Shown here in pieces: positions 46,520-58,063 of a stretch of DNA of 64,000 nt. The DNA comes from Rhizobium sp. (GTDB taxonomy: Bacteria > Pseudomonadota > Alphaproteobacteria > Rhizobiales > Rhizobiaceae): NCBI GenBank assembly GCA_019739215.1, contig JAHHDR010000024.1, positions 1-64,000 of the forward strand, given 5' to 3'. The notes beneath the pieces are model-generated. The model did not search any database, was not told where the DNA came from, and saw nothing but the letters and a program-made list of their open reading frames with translations. A program made the translations under genes and the position numbers. The stretch's first letter is position 1. Every line of letters starts with the position of its first letter.

Positions 46520-47132
46520 CGGCTCGTCTTTCTTGTGGCGCGGACAGGATGGAGCGGAATAGTTCGTCGACGGCACGGTCGATGACCTCACGATCCTCTA
46601 TGCGGTAGGCCGAGGTCGCGATCATCAGTCCGATGATCATGAGGGTGGCGGAGGGTGGATCCAGGTCGGACCGGAAGCTGCCATCGGCGCAGCCGGCCGC
46701 GACCACGGCCCTGATCCGCTCGAACCAGAAATCGCGCATGGGCAGGATGACGCGGGCGACGGTGTCATCGTGGCGCGCACGGCGCGACATCTCCTCCATC
46801 ACCAGCAGCAGTTCCGGATTCTCTCGTCGCGTCCGGAAATGCCCGTCGAACTCGAAACGCAAGCGTTGCGACGGCGACAGGTCTTCGCCCGGCTGGTGCT
46901 GCAGGCGCTGCGCCATGAAGTCTTCCTTCATCGACTGCGCAACGAGTTCGACAAGCGCATCCTTGGTGGGGATGTGGTAGTGAAGCGTGGCGATATTGAT
47001 CCCGACCCGGTCGGCGATTTCCCGGGTGCGCAGGCCTTCGAACCCCTTTTCGACGATGAGCGATCGCGCGGCGGCAGCGATCGCGCGCTTGCGGTCGTCG
47101 GTGGCCTGATACTTCTGCGGCGGTTCGGTCAT
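46512..47132 (-). CDS. TetR-family regulator of the adjacent pump
   Basis: 206 residues. An N-terminal helix-turn-helix at about 35-65 (TREIADRVGINIATLHYHIPTKDAL) and a variable ligand-binding C-terminal part with an unusually polar middle. ATG 47132 lies 10 bp from a perfect 20-bp dyad. As the first gene of the pump unit it probably represses itself and the transporter until a drug binds. Confidence 0.93.
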   Translation of the reverse strand: MTEPPQKYQATDDRKRAIAAAARSLIVEKGFEGLRTREIADRVGINIATLHYHIPTKDALVELVAQSMKEDFMAQRLQHQPGEDLSPSQRLRFEFDGHFRTRRENPELLLVMEEMSRRARHDDTVARVILPMRDFWFERIRAVVAAGCADGSFRSDLDPPSATLMIIGLMIATSAYRIEDREVIDRAVDELFRSILSAPQERRADA

Positions 47133-47142
47133 GGTCTTGCCC

Positions 47143-47162
47143 TCAATCAATCACTTGATTGA
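47143..47162 (-). promoter_or_regulatory. TetR operator candidate
   Basis: TCAATCAA-TCAC-TTGATTGA, a perfect dyad with 8-bp arms and a 4-bp centre, just upstream of the TetR start. Size and position are those of a TetR-type operator. Confidence 0.75.
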
Positions 47163-47203
47163 ATACAGGCCGAAAGTCAATTACCGGCCTGCCAGCGCAG
47201 GGT

Positions 47204-49918
47204 CTAACCGAGCGTCTTCTTCAGCAGATACAGAGCGTCGAGCGCCTCGCGGGGCGTCATTTCGTCGGGATTGAAGGCCTTCAGTTTCTCCTCGACGGCC
47301 GAGGCACCGGGGGATGATTTCGGCTCCACCCGCCGGATCGCGGCCTGGAACAGCGGCAGGTCGTCAATCAGCTTGGCGGCGGGGTTCTTGCGATCGGCGT
47401 CTTCCAGCAAGTCGAGCACCTCACGGGCGCGGGAGACCACGGCGGCCGGCAAGCCCGCGAGGCGGGCCACCTGGATGCCATAGGAGCGGTCCGCCGCGCC
47501 CGGGCCGACCTCGTGCAGGAAGACGACGTCGCCATCCCATTCCTTGACCCGCATCGTGACATTGGCGAGCCGCGCGAGTTTTTCGGAAAGAACGGTCAAT
47601 TCGTGGAAATGGGTCGCAAACAGCGAGCGGCAGCGATTGACTTCGTGGAGATGTTCGACAGCGGCCCAGGCGATGGACAGGCCGTCGAAGGTCGCCGTAC
47701 CGCGGCCGATCTCGTCCAGGATCACCAGCGAGCGTGGTGTCGCCTGGTTGAGGATCGCCGCGGTCTCGACCATCTCGACCATGAAGGTCGAGCGGCCGCG
47801 CGCAAGATCGTCGGACGCGCCGACACGGGAGAACAGCCGGTCGACGCAGCCGATCCGGGCTTCCATCGCCGGCACGTAGGACCCCATCTGCGCCATGATC
47901 GCGATCAGGGCATTCTGGCGCAGGAAGGTCGACTTGCCACCCATGTTCGGGCCGGTCAGCAGCCAGATGCCGCCATTCCTGCCATCATTAGCCGGCGAAA
48001 GGTCGCAGTCATTGGCAACGAACGGATTTTGCGCGGCCTTGCGCAGCGCCTGTTCGACCACCGGATGCCGGCCGCCGGAGATCGCGAAATCGACGGAGCC
48101 GTCGACATGCGGCCGGCAGTAGGCCTGTTCATCGGCCAGGTGCGCCAGAGCGACCGACACGTCGAGGACGGCGAGCGCCGCAGCGGCCTTCTTGATATCC
48201 TCGCCAGCAGAAATGACGCCGGCACGGAGGTCGTCGAAGGCCTGCAGTTCGATGGCCTGCGCCTGCTCCGCGGCATTGGCGATGCGGCTTTCGAGATCCG
48301 ACAGCTCGACCGTGGTGAAGCGCATCGCATTGGCGTTGGTCTGGCGGTGGATGAAGCGGGCGCGCATGTCCGGCGTCGACGTCATCACGCCCGCGGTACC
48401 GGATGTCAGCTCGATGAAATAGCCGAGCACGTTGTTGTGCTTGATCTTGAGCGACTTGACGCCGGTCTCCTCCGCGTAGCTTGCCTGCAGGCCTGCGATC
48501 ACCCGGCGCGACTGGTCGCGAAGTTCACGCAACTCGTCCAGCTCGGCAATGGCGCCATCGCGGACGAAGCCGCCGTCACGCTTGAGCAGCGGAAGCTCCT
48601 CGGCCAGCAAGCCGGCAAGCTGGTCCTCCAGGGCGAAGGGCACGGTGCCGAGTGCAAGAAATGCGCCGTTGACCTCCTCGGTCATGCGGTGGCTGACCAA
48701 CTTCGCGGCAATTTCCCGGCCGGCGCGCAAACCATGGAGAATGGCGGCAAGATCGCGCGGACCGCCACGGTCGAGGGCCAGGCGGGACAGGGCGCGCGGC
48801 ATGTCCGGCACATGACGAAGCGCCTGCCTGACATCGGCGGCAAGGCGCGGCTCGTCGAGGAAGAAGCCGATCGAATCGAGACGTCGGTTGATTTCCTCCG
48901 GCGCCGTCAGCGGCGACATCAGCCGCTCGGAAAGCAGCCTGGCGCCGGCGCCCGAGACGGTGCGGTCGATCGCCTTGAGCAGCGAACCGTTCCGGTCGCC
49001 GGAGAGCGTGCGGACCAGTTCGAGATTGGCGCGCGTCGCGGGATCGATGAAGACGGTCGAAGCTGTGCTTTCGCGCTCGGGCGTGCCCAGCGCCGGGCGT
49101 TCGGCGATCTGGGTCTTCTCGACATAGGCGATGGCCGCGGCGCCGGCTGACAGTTCGGCGCGGGTGAAACCGCCGAAACCATCCAGCGTCGGCAGGCCAT
49201 AGTAGCGGGCGATGCGGCCTTCCGCCGTGGCCGAGTCGAACAGGACAGCCGGCTGCGGGCTGACGACGCGGCCCAGCACGTCGAACACCGAACGCAGATC
49301 GATATCGTGGAAGATGGTGTCGGCGACGATGAGTTCCCTGGGGTCGATGCGCAGGATGTCGGCAAGCAGCCGGGACAGCTCGGTTTCCGCGAGACGAAAG
49401 ACACCGGTCGAAATGTCGAGCCAGGCGAGGCCATAGACGGCCTTGTCGCCGCCGCGGATGCGTGACAGCGCCATCATGTAATTGCTGTCGCCGGGATTGA
49501 GGAGCTTTTCCTCGGTGATCGTGCCGGGCGTGACCAGCCGGACGACATCGCGGCGCACGACAGACTTGGCGCCGCGCTTCCTGGCCTCAGCGGGATCCTC
49601 GACCTGCTCGCAGACCGCGACGCGATAGCCGAAGCCGATCAGTTTCTGCAGATAGTCGTCGGCGGCATGGACAGGGACCCCGCACATCGGGATATCAAGC
49701 CCCATATGCTGGCCACGCTTGGTCAGCGTGATACCGAGGGCCCGCGACGCCTCCAGCGCATCCTCGAAGAACAGCTCGTAGAAATCGCCCATTCGATAGA
49801 ACAGAAGGCTGTCCGGGTTGGCCGCCTTGATCTCGATGAACTGCTCCATCATCGGAGTCGCCGTCTGGCGGCTTTCCTCGGAGGCAAGTTCGGCAACGGT
49901 CAGGGCTTCGACGGTCAT
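47204..49918 (-). CDS. mutS: DNA mismatch repair protein MutS
   Basis: 904 residues. GDFYELF at 44-50 is the mismatch-recognition Phe-X-Glu motif. The ATPase has Walker [14 protein letters not shown] near residue 650, [16 protein letters not shown] (Walker B) and ATHFHELT. The C-terminal helix-turn-helix and a short tail follow. It recognises base mismatches with MutL. The start at 49918 ([10 protein letters not shown]) leaves a short N-terminal extension before MMEQFIEIK, normal in rhizobial MutS; a much longer in-frame reading upstream would overlap the divergent gene. Confidence 0.97.
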   Translation of the reverse strand: MTVEALTVAELASEESRQTATPMMEQFIEIKAANPDSLLFYRMGDFYELFFEDALEASRALGITLTKRGQHMGLDIPMCGVPVHAADDYLQKLIGFGYRVAVCEQVEDPAEARKRGAKSVVRRDVVRLVTPGTITEEKLLNPGDSNYMMALSRIRGGDKAVYGLAWLDISTGVFRLAETELSRLLADILRIDPRELIVADTIFHDIDLRSVFDVLGRVVSPQPAVLFDSATAEGRIARYYGLPTLDGFGGFTRAELSAGAAAIAYVEKTQIAERPALGTPERESTASTVFIDPATRANLELVRTLSGDRNGSLLKAIDRTVSGAGARLLSERLMSPLTAPEEINRRLDSIGFFLDEPRLAADVRQALRHVPDMPRALSRLALDRGGPRDLAAILHGLRAGREIAAKLVSHRMTEEVNGAFLALGTVPFALEDQLAGLLAEELPLLKRDGGFVRDGAIAELDELRELRDQSRRVIAGLQASYAEETGVKSLKIKHNNVLGYFIELTSGTAGVMTSTPDMRARFIHRQTNANAMRFTTVELSDLESRIANAAEQAQAIELQAFDDLRAGVISAGEDIKKAAAALAVLDVSVALAHLADEQAYCRPHVDGSVDFAISGGRHPVVEQALRKAAQNPFVANDCDLSPANDGRNGGIWLLTGPNMGGKSTFLRQNALIAIMAQMGSYVPAMEARIGCVDRLFSRVGASDDLARGRSTFMVEMVETAAILNQATPRSLVILDEIGRGTATFDGLSIAWAAVEHLHEVNRCRSLFATHFHELTVLSEKLARLANVTMRVKEWDGDVVFLHEVGPGAADRSYGIQVARLAGLPAAVVSRAREVLDLLEDADRKNPAAKLIDDLPLFQAAIRRVEPKSSPGASAVEEKLKAFNPDEMTPREALDALYLLKKTLG

Positions 49919-50066
49919 CAGGTACTTTTCAGGCGGCGCGGGTCTCGCCGGACGATAGGAGCAATCGGGACAAAGGCGTTGAACATTAAGGTGGGGCGTG
50001 CATGAATGACAACAACGCGGCGCGCTCAAAGCGGGTGTGCCCACAAGAAGCATGAGGGGAGGACAT

Positions 50067-52349
50067 ATGCCAGTCGACAAGCCGGACCGGAACCAGCCCA
50101 CCGTTACCCGCCAGGAAGCGCTGGACTTCCACTCGCGCGGGCGCCCCGGCAAGCTTGAAATCACGCCAACCAAGCCGATGGCCACCCAGCGCGACCTGTC
50201 GCTGGCCTACTCGCCCGGCGTCGCGGAGCCGGTCAAGGCGATCGCTGAAGACCCACAGACAGCCTATGACTACACGACCCGCGGCAACATGGTGGCGGTG
50301 ATCTCGAACGGTACCGCCATCCTCGGACTGGGCAATCTCGGCGCGCTGGCCTCCAAGCCTGTCATGGAGGGGAAATCCGTCCTCTTCAAGCGTTTCGCCG
50401 ATGTCGATTCGATCGACCTCGAGGTCGACACCGAAAATGTCGACGAATTCATCAATTGCGTGCGCTTTCTCGGCCCCTCCTTCGGCGGCATCAATCTCGA
50501 GGACATCAAGGCGCCGGACTGTTTCGTGATCGAGAGCCGGCTGCGCGAGATCATGGACATCCCGGTTTTCCATGACGACCAGCACGGCACGGCGATCATC
50601 GCGGCGGCCGGCCTGCTCAACGCGCTCGACCTGACCGGCCGGAACCTCAAGACCACGAAGCTGGTCTGCAACGGCGCGGGCGCCGCGGCGATCGCCTGTA
50701 TCGAACTCATCAAGGCGATGGGCTTCAACCCGGCGAACATCATCCTGTGCGACACCAAGGGGGTCGTCTACCAGGGCCGCACCGAGGGCATGAACCAGTG
50801 GAAATCGGCCCATGCCGCCAAGACCGAGCGGCGCTCGCTCGCCGAGGCGATGAACGGCGCCGATGTCGTGCTCGGCCTCTCGGCCAAGGGTGCGCTGAGT
50901 GCGGACATGATCCGGTCGATGGCGCCGAATCCGGTGATTTTCGCGATGGCCAATCCCGACCCCGAGATCACGCCCGAGGAGGTCGCGCGCATCCGCGATG
51001 ATGCGATCATGGCGACCGGGCGCTCGGACTACCCCAACCAGGTCAACAATGTGCTCGGTTTTCCCTACATCTTCCGCGGCGCGCTGGACGTGCGGGCATC
51101 GACGATCAACGACGCCATGAAGATCGCCGCCGTGCGGGCACTGGCGAACCTCGCCAAGGAGGACGTGCCCGACGACGTCGCCGCGGCCTACCAGGGCCAC
51201 AGGCCGCGCTTCGGGCCGAACTACATCATTCCCGTGCCCTTCGACCCGCGGCTGATCTCGTCGATTCCCGTCGCCGTCGCCCAGGCGGCGATGGAAAGCG
51301 GCGTCGCGCGGAAGGAGATCACCGATCTCGATCGCTATGCGCGCGATCTCAAGGCGCGTCGCGATCCCATCGCCTCGACGCTGCAGCGGATCTACGAGCG
51401 CGTCCGCCGCTTTCCCAAGCGCGTCGTGTTCGCCGAGGCCGAGGAAGAGCAGGTCATGCGTGCGGCACTTTCCTATGTCAACCAGCGGCTCGGCACCGCC
51501 ATCCTGCTCGGCCGCGACGACATCATCCAGGCGACGGCCGAACGCGCCGGGATCGACCTCAACCGGCCCGGCATCGAGTTCATCAACGCCCGCACCTCCC
51601 AACGCCGCGAAGCCTATGTCGACTACCTCTATGCCCGGCTTCAGCGGAAGGGCTACCTCCACCGCGATGCCCAGCGGCTGATCAACACCGACCGCAACCA
51701 CTTCGCCGCCACCATGGTCGCGCTCGGCGACGCCGACGCCATGGTCACCGGCACGACACGCAACTACTCGACATCTCTCGAGGAGGTGCGGCGCTGCATC
51801 GACGCCAAGCCGGGTCATACCGTGATCGGCGTCTCGCTGGCGCTCTGCCGCGGCAGGACGGTCCTTGTGGCCGACACCGCCGTGCACGACATGCCCTCGT
51901 CGGAGGAACTCGCCAACATCGCCGAGGAAGCCGCCCGCGTCGCCCGCCGGTTCGGCTACGAACCGCGCGTGGCGATGCTGGCCTATTCCACCTTCGGCCA
52001 TCCAGAGGGCGAGCGCTCGGAGCGGGTGCGCGAGGCGGTGAAGATCCTCGACAAGCGCCGGGTGGACTTCCAGTATGACGGCGAGATGGCGGCCGATGTC
52101 GCGCTCAATGCCGATGTCATGGAACAGTACCCCTTCTGTCGGCTTTCCGGCCCGGCCAACGTGCTTGTCATGCCGGCCTTCCACTCCGCCTCGATCTCGA
52201 CCAAGATGCTGCAGGAACTCGGCGGCTGCACCGTCATCGGCCCGCTGCTCGTCGGTCTCGACAAGTCCGTGCAGATCGCCTCGATCAGCGCGAGAGACAG
52301 TGACATCGCCAATATGGCGGCGATCGCGGCGTACAATGCAGGACTCTAG
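50067..52349 (+). CDS. maeB: Malic enzyme with C-terminal phosphotransacetylase-like domain
   Basis: 760 residues. Decarboxylates malate to pyruvate, producing NAD(P)H. The malic domain has [11 protein letters not shown] (~44-54), [10 protein letters not shown] (metal/substrate site) and the nucleotide-binding [17 protein letters not shown] (~200). From about residue 430 a phosphotransacetylase-like domain follows ([15 protein letters not shown] to the end); it is regulatory and not known to be catalytic in rhizobial homologues. GGGAGGA precedes ATG 50067. Whether it is the NAD or NADP type cannot be told. Its stop shares CTAG with the convergent LysR gene. Confidence 0.95.
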   Translation: MPVDKPDRNQPTVTRQEALDFHSRGRPGKLEITPTKPMATQRDLSLAYSPGVAEPVKAIAEDPQTAYDYTTRGNMVAVISNGTAILGLGNLGALASKPVMEGKSVLFKRFADVDSIDLEVDTENVDEFINCVRFLGPSFGGINLEDIKAPDCFVIESRLREIMDIPVFHDDQHGTAIIAAAGLLNALDLTGRNLKTTKLVCNGAGAAAIACIELIKAMGFNPANIILCDTKGVVYQGRTEGMNQWKSAHAAKTERRSLAEAMNGADVVLGLSAKGALSADMIRSMAPNPVIFAMANPDPEITPEEVARIRDDAIMATGRSDYPNQVNNVLGFPYIFRGALDVRASTINDAMKIAAVRALANLAKEDVPDDVAAAYQGHRPRFGPNYIIPVPFDPRLISSIPVAVAQAAMESGVARKEITDLDRYARDLKARRDPIASTLQRIYERVRRFPKRVVFAEAEEEQVMRAALSYVNQRLGTAILLGRDDIIQATAERAGIDLNRPGIEFINARTSQRREAYVDYLYARLQRKGYLHRDAQRLINTDRNHFAATMVALGDADAMVTGTTRNYSTSLEEVRRCIDAKPGHTVIGVSLALCRGRTVLVADTAVHDMPSSEELANIAEEAARVARRFGYEPRVAMLAYSTFGHPEGERSERVREAVKILDKRRVDFQYDGEMAADVALNADVMEQYPFCRLSGPANVLVMPAFHSASISTKMLQELGGCTVIGPLLVGLDKSVQIASISARDSDIANMAAIAAYNAGL

Positions 52350-53281
52350 ACGACCACGGGCTCGCCGGCGGTCTCGGCGAGCCTCTGCTTCAGCCCGTCG
52401 ATGCTGCGGGTCAGTTCCCGCGTCAACCACGCCTTGAATATCTGCACCTTGCGGCTGTCGCGGACGCCCTTCGCCGTCACGAAATAGTGGCCGAAACCGG
52501 TGCGGGCGCGGATATTGAAGGGCGCTGCGAGCCGACCCTCCGCGATCGCATCGGCGGTCAGCGTCTGCCATGCCAGCATCACGCCCTGCCCGGCCATGAC
52601 GGCATCGAGGCAGAGGGAGGCTTCGTTGAACACATGGCCCTGGCAGATCCGGGCGTCTTCGAGCCCGGCCGCACGGAGCCAGACATCCCATCTGAACATC
52701 GCCTGATTGTCGATCATGGCAGGTATCGACAGGATGTCGGCCGGTGCCTTCAGCCGCGCCGCTAGCTCGGGCGCGCAGACGGGAAAGACTTCCTGCGCCA
52801 GGATCAGTTCCGCGTGAACATCCGGCCAGGCGCCGTTGCCCACCCTTATGCCGAGATCGACATCCGACGACGCCGGGTCGACGAGCCGCGTCGTGGCATC
52901 GACCCTCAGGGTGATCTCCGGGTGCTCGCGGGCGAAGCTGTCGAAGCGCCGTACCAGCCAGCGCGAGGCGAGGATCGGGGCCACGGAGATGGTCAGGCAG
53001 TTGTTGTCGCGATGCTGGGCGAGCGTCACGGCTTCCGACAGCTTCTGCACGCCCTCGGTCAAGCGCGCCAGGATCGGCCGCCCGATCTCGGTCGCAACCA
53101 GGCCCCTTCCCGTCCGTTCGAATATCGTGTGGCCCAGTTGCCGCTCGGTCTTGATGACCTGCTGGCTGATCGCGCCGATCGAGACCCCGAGCTCATCAGC
53201 GGCGGCCTGCAGCGAGCCGAGCCGGCCAACGGCTTCCAGCGCGCGCAGGCCGTTCATGTGCACGGTGTTCAAGTTCTTCAT
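52346..53281 (-). CDS. LysR-family transcriptional regulator (GcvA-like)
   Basis: 311 residues. Winged helix-turn-helix at about 10-65 (LGSLQAAADELGVSIGAISQQVIKTERQLG, shown only in part here as ADELGVSIGAISQ) and a LysR substrate-binding domain (~95-300; ASRWLVRRFDSFAREHPEI, SDVDLGIRVGNGAWPDV). Closest in style to the GcvA/AmpR group. The stop overlaps the maeB stop. It is divergent from a 58-residue gene, which may be a target. Confidence 0.93.
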   Translation of the reverse strand: MKNLNTVHMNGLRALEAVGRLGSLQAAADELGVSIGAISQQVIKTERQLGHTIFERTGRGLVATEIGRPILARLTEGVQKLSEAVTLAQHRDNNCLTISVAPILASRWLVRRFDSFAREHPEITLRVDATTRLVDPASSDVDLGIRVGNGAWPDVHAELILAQEVFPVCAPELAARLKAPADILSIPAMIDNQAMFRWDVWLRAAGLEDARICQGHVFNEASLCLDAVMAGQGVMLAWQTLTADAIAEGRLAAPFNIRARTGFGHYFVTAKGVRDSRKVQIFKAWLTRELTRSIDGLKQRLAETAGEPVVV

Positions 53282-53295
53282 ATAGTTTTTCTATA
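53281..53295. promoter_or_regulatory. TATAG-N5-CTATA dyad at the LysR gene start
   Basis: A perfect 15-bp dyad abutting the LysR start codon, in the control region shared with the 58-residue gene. It resembles a LysR T-N-A box and could be autoregulatory. Confidence 0.45.
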
Positions 53296-53451
53296 GTGTT
53301 CCGCCGATAAACTCAATTGAATCCGGACGCGCCAGGGCGGATATTGTTGCCATCAATCGAGCGAAAATTCCTATCACTGCCCGCCCCGTTTGGCGTAGCG
53401 CCGCGCCGGGCACGATCGATCCTGCTCGGATTGCACGAAAGGAGTATCGAA

Positions 53452-53628
53452 ATGCTAAAGGCACTTCAGCGCCTGATCATATGGCTTGCCCAGCCGGTGG
53501 AAGCCGGTTCGCAGGCCGACCCGCTGGCGCATCCGCTGATCGAGCGGATGACCGAGCGCCAGATTGCGGACCTCCCCCTTGCGCCCGACGCAAGGAAAAA
53601 GGCCGGACCGAACGCCTGCCCGGCCTGA
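53452..53628 (+). CDS. Short conserved-looking protein of unknown function
   Basis: 58 residues: a hydrophobic N-terminus (MLKALQRLIIWLAQP) followed by a polar part with LIERMTERQIADLPLAPD. AAGGAG lies 8 bp before ATG 53452, strongly supporting translation from here and not from an earlier in-frame codon at 53317. It may be a membrane-associated small protein. It is divergent from the LysR gene, with a hairpin (53644-53663) after it. Confidence 0.65.
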   Translation: MLKALQRLIIWLAQPVEAGSQADPLAHPLIERMTERQIADLPLAPDARKKAGPNACPA

Positions 53629-53643
53629 GGGTGGAATAAAATG

Positions 53644-53663
53644 CCGGAACTTGTGGGTTCCGG
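53644..53663. terminator. Convergent hairpin terminator candidate
   Basis: CCGGAAC, six-base loop, GTTCCGG: a 7-bp perfect stem between the 58-residue gene and the convergent olsB-like gene. Confidence 0.45.
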
Positions 53664-53714
53664 ACCTGCTGAAGGCTAGGGGTTCGGATGTTCAGCAGGC
53701 AAAAACCGGTTGGG

Positions 53715-54590
53715 TCAGGAGGCGAAACGCTGCGCGTCGGCGCCGTAATAGTTCAGATAGCGCGTCGAGATGCTCTCGACCGGAAGCACGATCAGCACGT
53801 CGGTCGTGCCGAAGGCGGCATCGACCACCGCACCTTCGCCGACCGTGGCACCGAGGCGGAGATAACCCTTGATCAGCGGCGGCATCGCCATCAGCGCCCG
53901 CTTGGGATTGACCGCCTCCGCCGGCATCAGGTCCATGTTGCGGTAGCGGTTGGGTGCCGCCCGCACGGCCCAGTCACCGGTCGCCAGCGCATTGTGGTGC
54001 AGGAAGGACAGTGCCAGCGCGTGGAACTCCGGAAAGGCACCCGGAAACGAGCCGCAGCCGAACATGACGTCGAGGTTGTGCCTGAGCGCATAGGCCCAGT
54101 TGCCCTGCCACAGCAGTTCGACCGTGCGCTTGGTGCGATAGGGCGGCAGCACGCAGGAGCGGCCGAGTTCCAGGAACCGCTTGCCCGGATGGCGCGCGAT
54201 CATCGGGCCGATGTCGAATTCCGACGCGGAATAGAAACCCGAATGCCTGTCCGCCACTTCCTGCCTGAGCAGGCGATAAGTGGCGACGATCTGCTCCGGC
54301 GCATCACCATCAATGGATGTATCGAGGACGATCAGGTGATCGCAGATGTCGTCGAAGGCATCGAAATCCAGGCCCGCCATCATCGCCTCGGGCGGCAGCC
54401 GCGCACCCATCTCCTCGACGAAGACACGGTAGCGAATCAGTTGGGCGGCGCGGATCTCTTCCGGATTGGCGGCAAGCCGCGTCTCCAGTGAACCAAGGCG
54501 ACCCAGCACCGGCGTCGACGCAGCGGCATCGGCCACGCGCGGGGTCGGGCGGCGTTCGGCAACCCTGGTTTCGGCGACATCGAGAGTCAT
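53715..54590 (-). CDS. olsB: Ornithine N-alpha-acyltransferase (OlsB-like)
   Basis: 291 residues. LRYRVFVEEM-type start (IRYRVFVEEMGARLP near residue 52), ATYRLLRQE and FYSASEFDI match the acyl-ACP-dependent hemolysin/OlsB acyltransferase family, in which OlsB makes lyso-ornithine lipid from 3-hydroxyacyl-ACP and ornithine. ELGRSCVLPPYR and GCGSFPG are further family segments. It is membrane-associated. OlsA is not in this window, so the ornithine-lipid assignment is by family only. Confidence 0.9.
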   Translation of the reverse strand: MTLDVAETRVAERRPTPRVADAAASTPVLGRLGSLETRLAANPEEIRAAQLIRYRVFVEEMGARLPPEAMMAGLDFDAFDDICDHLIVLDTSIDGDAPEQIVATYRLLRQEVADRHSGFYSASEFDIGPMIARHPGKRFLELGRSCVLPPYRTKRTVELLWQGNWAYALRHNLDVMFGCGSFPGAFPEFHALALSFLHHNALATGDWAVRAAPNRYRNMDLMPAEAVNPKRALMAMPPLIKGYLRLGATVGEGAVVDAAFGTTDVLIVLPVESISTRYLNYYGADAQRFAS

Positions 54591-54688
54591 CCGTCAACTG
54601 TCCTTTGGATATGACCAAGTTCGAATATGGCGTGTATAATCATATCAAGAAGACAGCAGAATGACAGTCCCTGGTTGTTGTCCCCGGC

Positions 54689-56644
<1,956 letters not shown>

Positions 56645-56702
56645 GGCCGGAGATTAGCAGCATAGGCTTTCCAAAGGCTTTCCCATGATGCTTAACAAGC
56701 CG

Positions 56703-57200
56703 TCACTCCTGTTCCCGCTGCGCCTTTCGGTTGAGAAAGATCTCGCAAAAGCCGATGGTCACCGCCCCCAGGGTGATGAAACTGTCCGCCAGGTTGAAAA
56801 CCGCGAATGACCATGTCCCGGTATGGAACAGGACATAGTCGACGACGTGGCCATAGACGAAGTGATCGACGATGTTGCCGAGCGCGCCGGATATCACCAT
56901 CGCGAAGCCAAGATGGGAAAAAGCGCTGGGATGCTCGCTGCTCCGCCACCACCAGACAATGAAGGCGATGATGACAAAGCGCATGCCGACGATCGCCCAG
57001 CTGTTCATCCCGGACAGGAAGGAAAAGGCGACGCCCTCGTTCCAGGTGCGATAGAGCGCCAGATAGGGGATCACGGGCACGGCCTGCTCGAGCGGCAGAT
57101 AGGCCTCGACGAGATATTTGATGAGCTGGTCGAGCAGCACGGCGGCCAGGATGAAGCCCAGCGCCACCGGTGGCCTGGCAAAAAGCGGTCTCTGGTCCAT
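56703..57200 (-). CDS. lspA: Lipoprotein signal peptidase
   Basis: 165 residues with four membrane spans. The catalytic aspartates are Asp112 (GNIVDH) and Asp139 (FNLADSFI). It cleaves prolipoprotein signal peptides in the inner membrane after diacylglyceryl transfer. Its start overlaps the stop of the methyltransferase gene by one base. Confidence 0.96.
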   Translation of the reverse strand: MDQRPLFARPPVALGFILAAVLLDQLIKYLVEAYLPLEQAVPVIPYLALYRTWNEGVAFSFLSGMNSWAIVGMRFVIIAFIVWWWRSSEHPSAFSHLGFAMVISGALGNIVDHFVYGHVVDYVLFHTGTWSFAVFNLADSFITLGAVTIGFCEIFLNRKAQREQE

Positions 57201-58063
57201 CAGCGGTCGTCCAGCGTGAGAAGATGCCGGCGGGCCTCGAACAGCATGACGCCCGTCGCAACGGCAAGATTGAGCGAATCGGCGCGCCCCTGCTGGGGAA
57301 TGCGGACACGGACATCGGCAGCCTCGGCGAGATCGTCCGGCAGGCCGGCCTGTTCGTTGCCCATCAGGACGACGACGGGCTTTGCGGCATAGTCGGGCTT
57401 GCGGTAGTCGATCGCACCCTTGAGATGGGTGGCGATGACGGAGGCGCCGGCATGGCGCTGCCATTTCAGGAAATCCGCGGCAGCGGTCCGGACCAGCGGC
57501 AGGGCAAAGACCGAACCCATCGTGGCGCGCACGGTTTCGAGCGCGAAGGGATCGGTGGTCTCGCCGATCAGGATGACGCCTGAGGCGCCGGCGGCATCGG
57601 CGGTGCGGATGATCGTGCCGAGATTGCCGGGATCGCGCACCCGGTCGAGCGCAACCCAGGTCTCACCGGCGTTCGGCTTAACCTCGGCAAGCGGCGTCCA
57701 GCGCGACCGGAATATGCCGACGACCGATTGCGGATTGTCGCGATGGGTGATCGAGGAGAGCACCTTTTCGGTGACTTCAAGCACGAGGCCGCCGCCGGCA
57801 ACCACGCGGGCCGCGACCTTGTCGACCAGCGGCTTGCCCTTGGCGGATATGGCGTAGATCAGCGTGTCAATATGCCAGCCCGTGTCGAGCGCATCGATCA
57901 CCAGCTTGAGGCCTTCCGCCATGAAGTGGCCGCTGGCCTCGCGGTTCTTCTTCTGGCTGAGCGCCTTGATGTCCTTGATGACGGGATTGGCGAGCGAGGT
58001 GACTTCCTTCACCAGGCCGCGCCGCGGCAGCGTGTCGTCCCGGGTGCGATCGTGGCTTGTCAT
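57200..58063 (-). CDS. TrmH-family (SpoU) RNA 2'-O-methyltransferase
   Basis: 287 residues. All three SpoU motifs are visible: DRVRDPGNLGTIIRTADAAG (motif 1), GNEQAGLP (motif 2), and IPQQGRADSLNLAVATGV (motif 3). An N-terminal substrate-binding domain (~1-115) is like RlmB/TsnR proteins. It methylates rRNA or tRNA ribose; the target base cannot be told. Overlaps the genes on both sides by 1-4 bases. Confidence 0.93.
   Translation of the reverse strand: MTSHDRTRDDTLPRRGLVKEVTSLANPVIKDIKALSQKKNREASGHFMAEGLKLVIDALDTGWHIDTLIYAISAKGKPLVDKVAARVVAGGGLVLEVTEKVLSSITHRDNPQSVVGIFRSRWTPLAEVKPNAGETWVALDRVRDPGNLGTIIRTADAAGASGVILIGETTDPFALETVRATMGSVFALPLVRTAAADFLKWQRHAGASVIATHLKGAIDYRKPDYAAKPVVVLMGNEQAGLPDDLAEAADVRVRIPQQGRADSLNLAVATGVMLFEARRHLLTLDDR

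Noticed and set aside
49986..52691. 901-codon frame antisense to maeB
   Set aside because: A GC-rich shadow frame of a strongly supported gene; its protein is low-complexity (Arg, Gly, Asp rich) with no recognisable domain.
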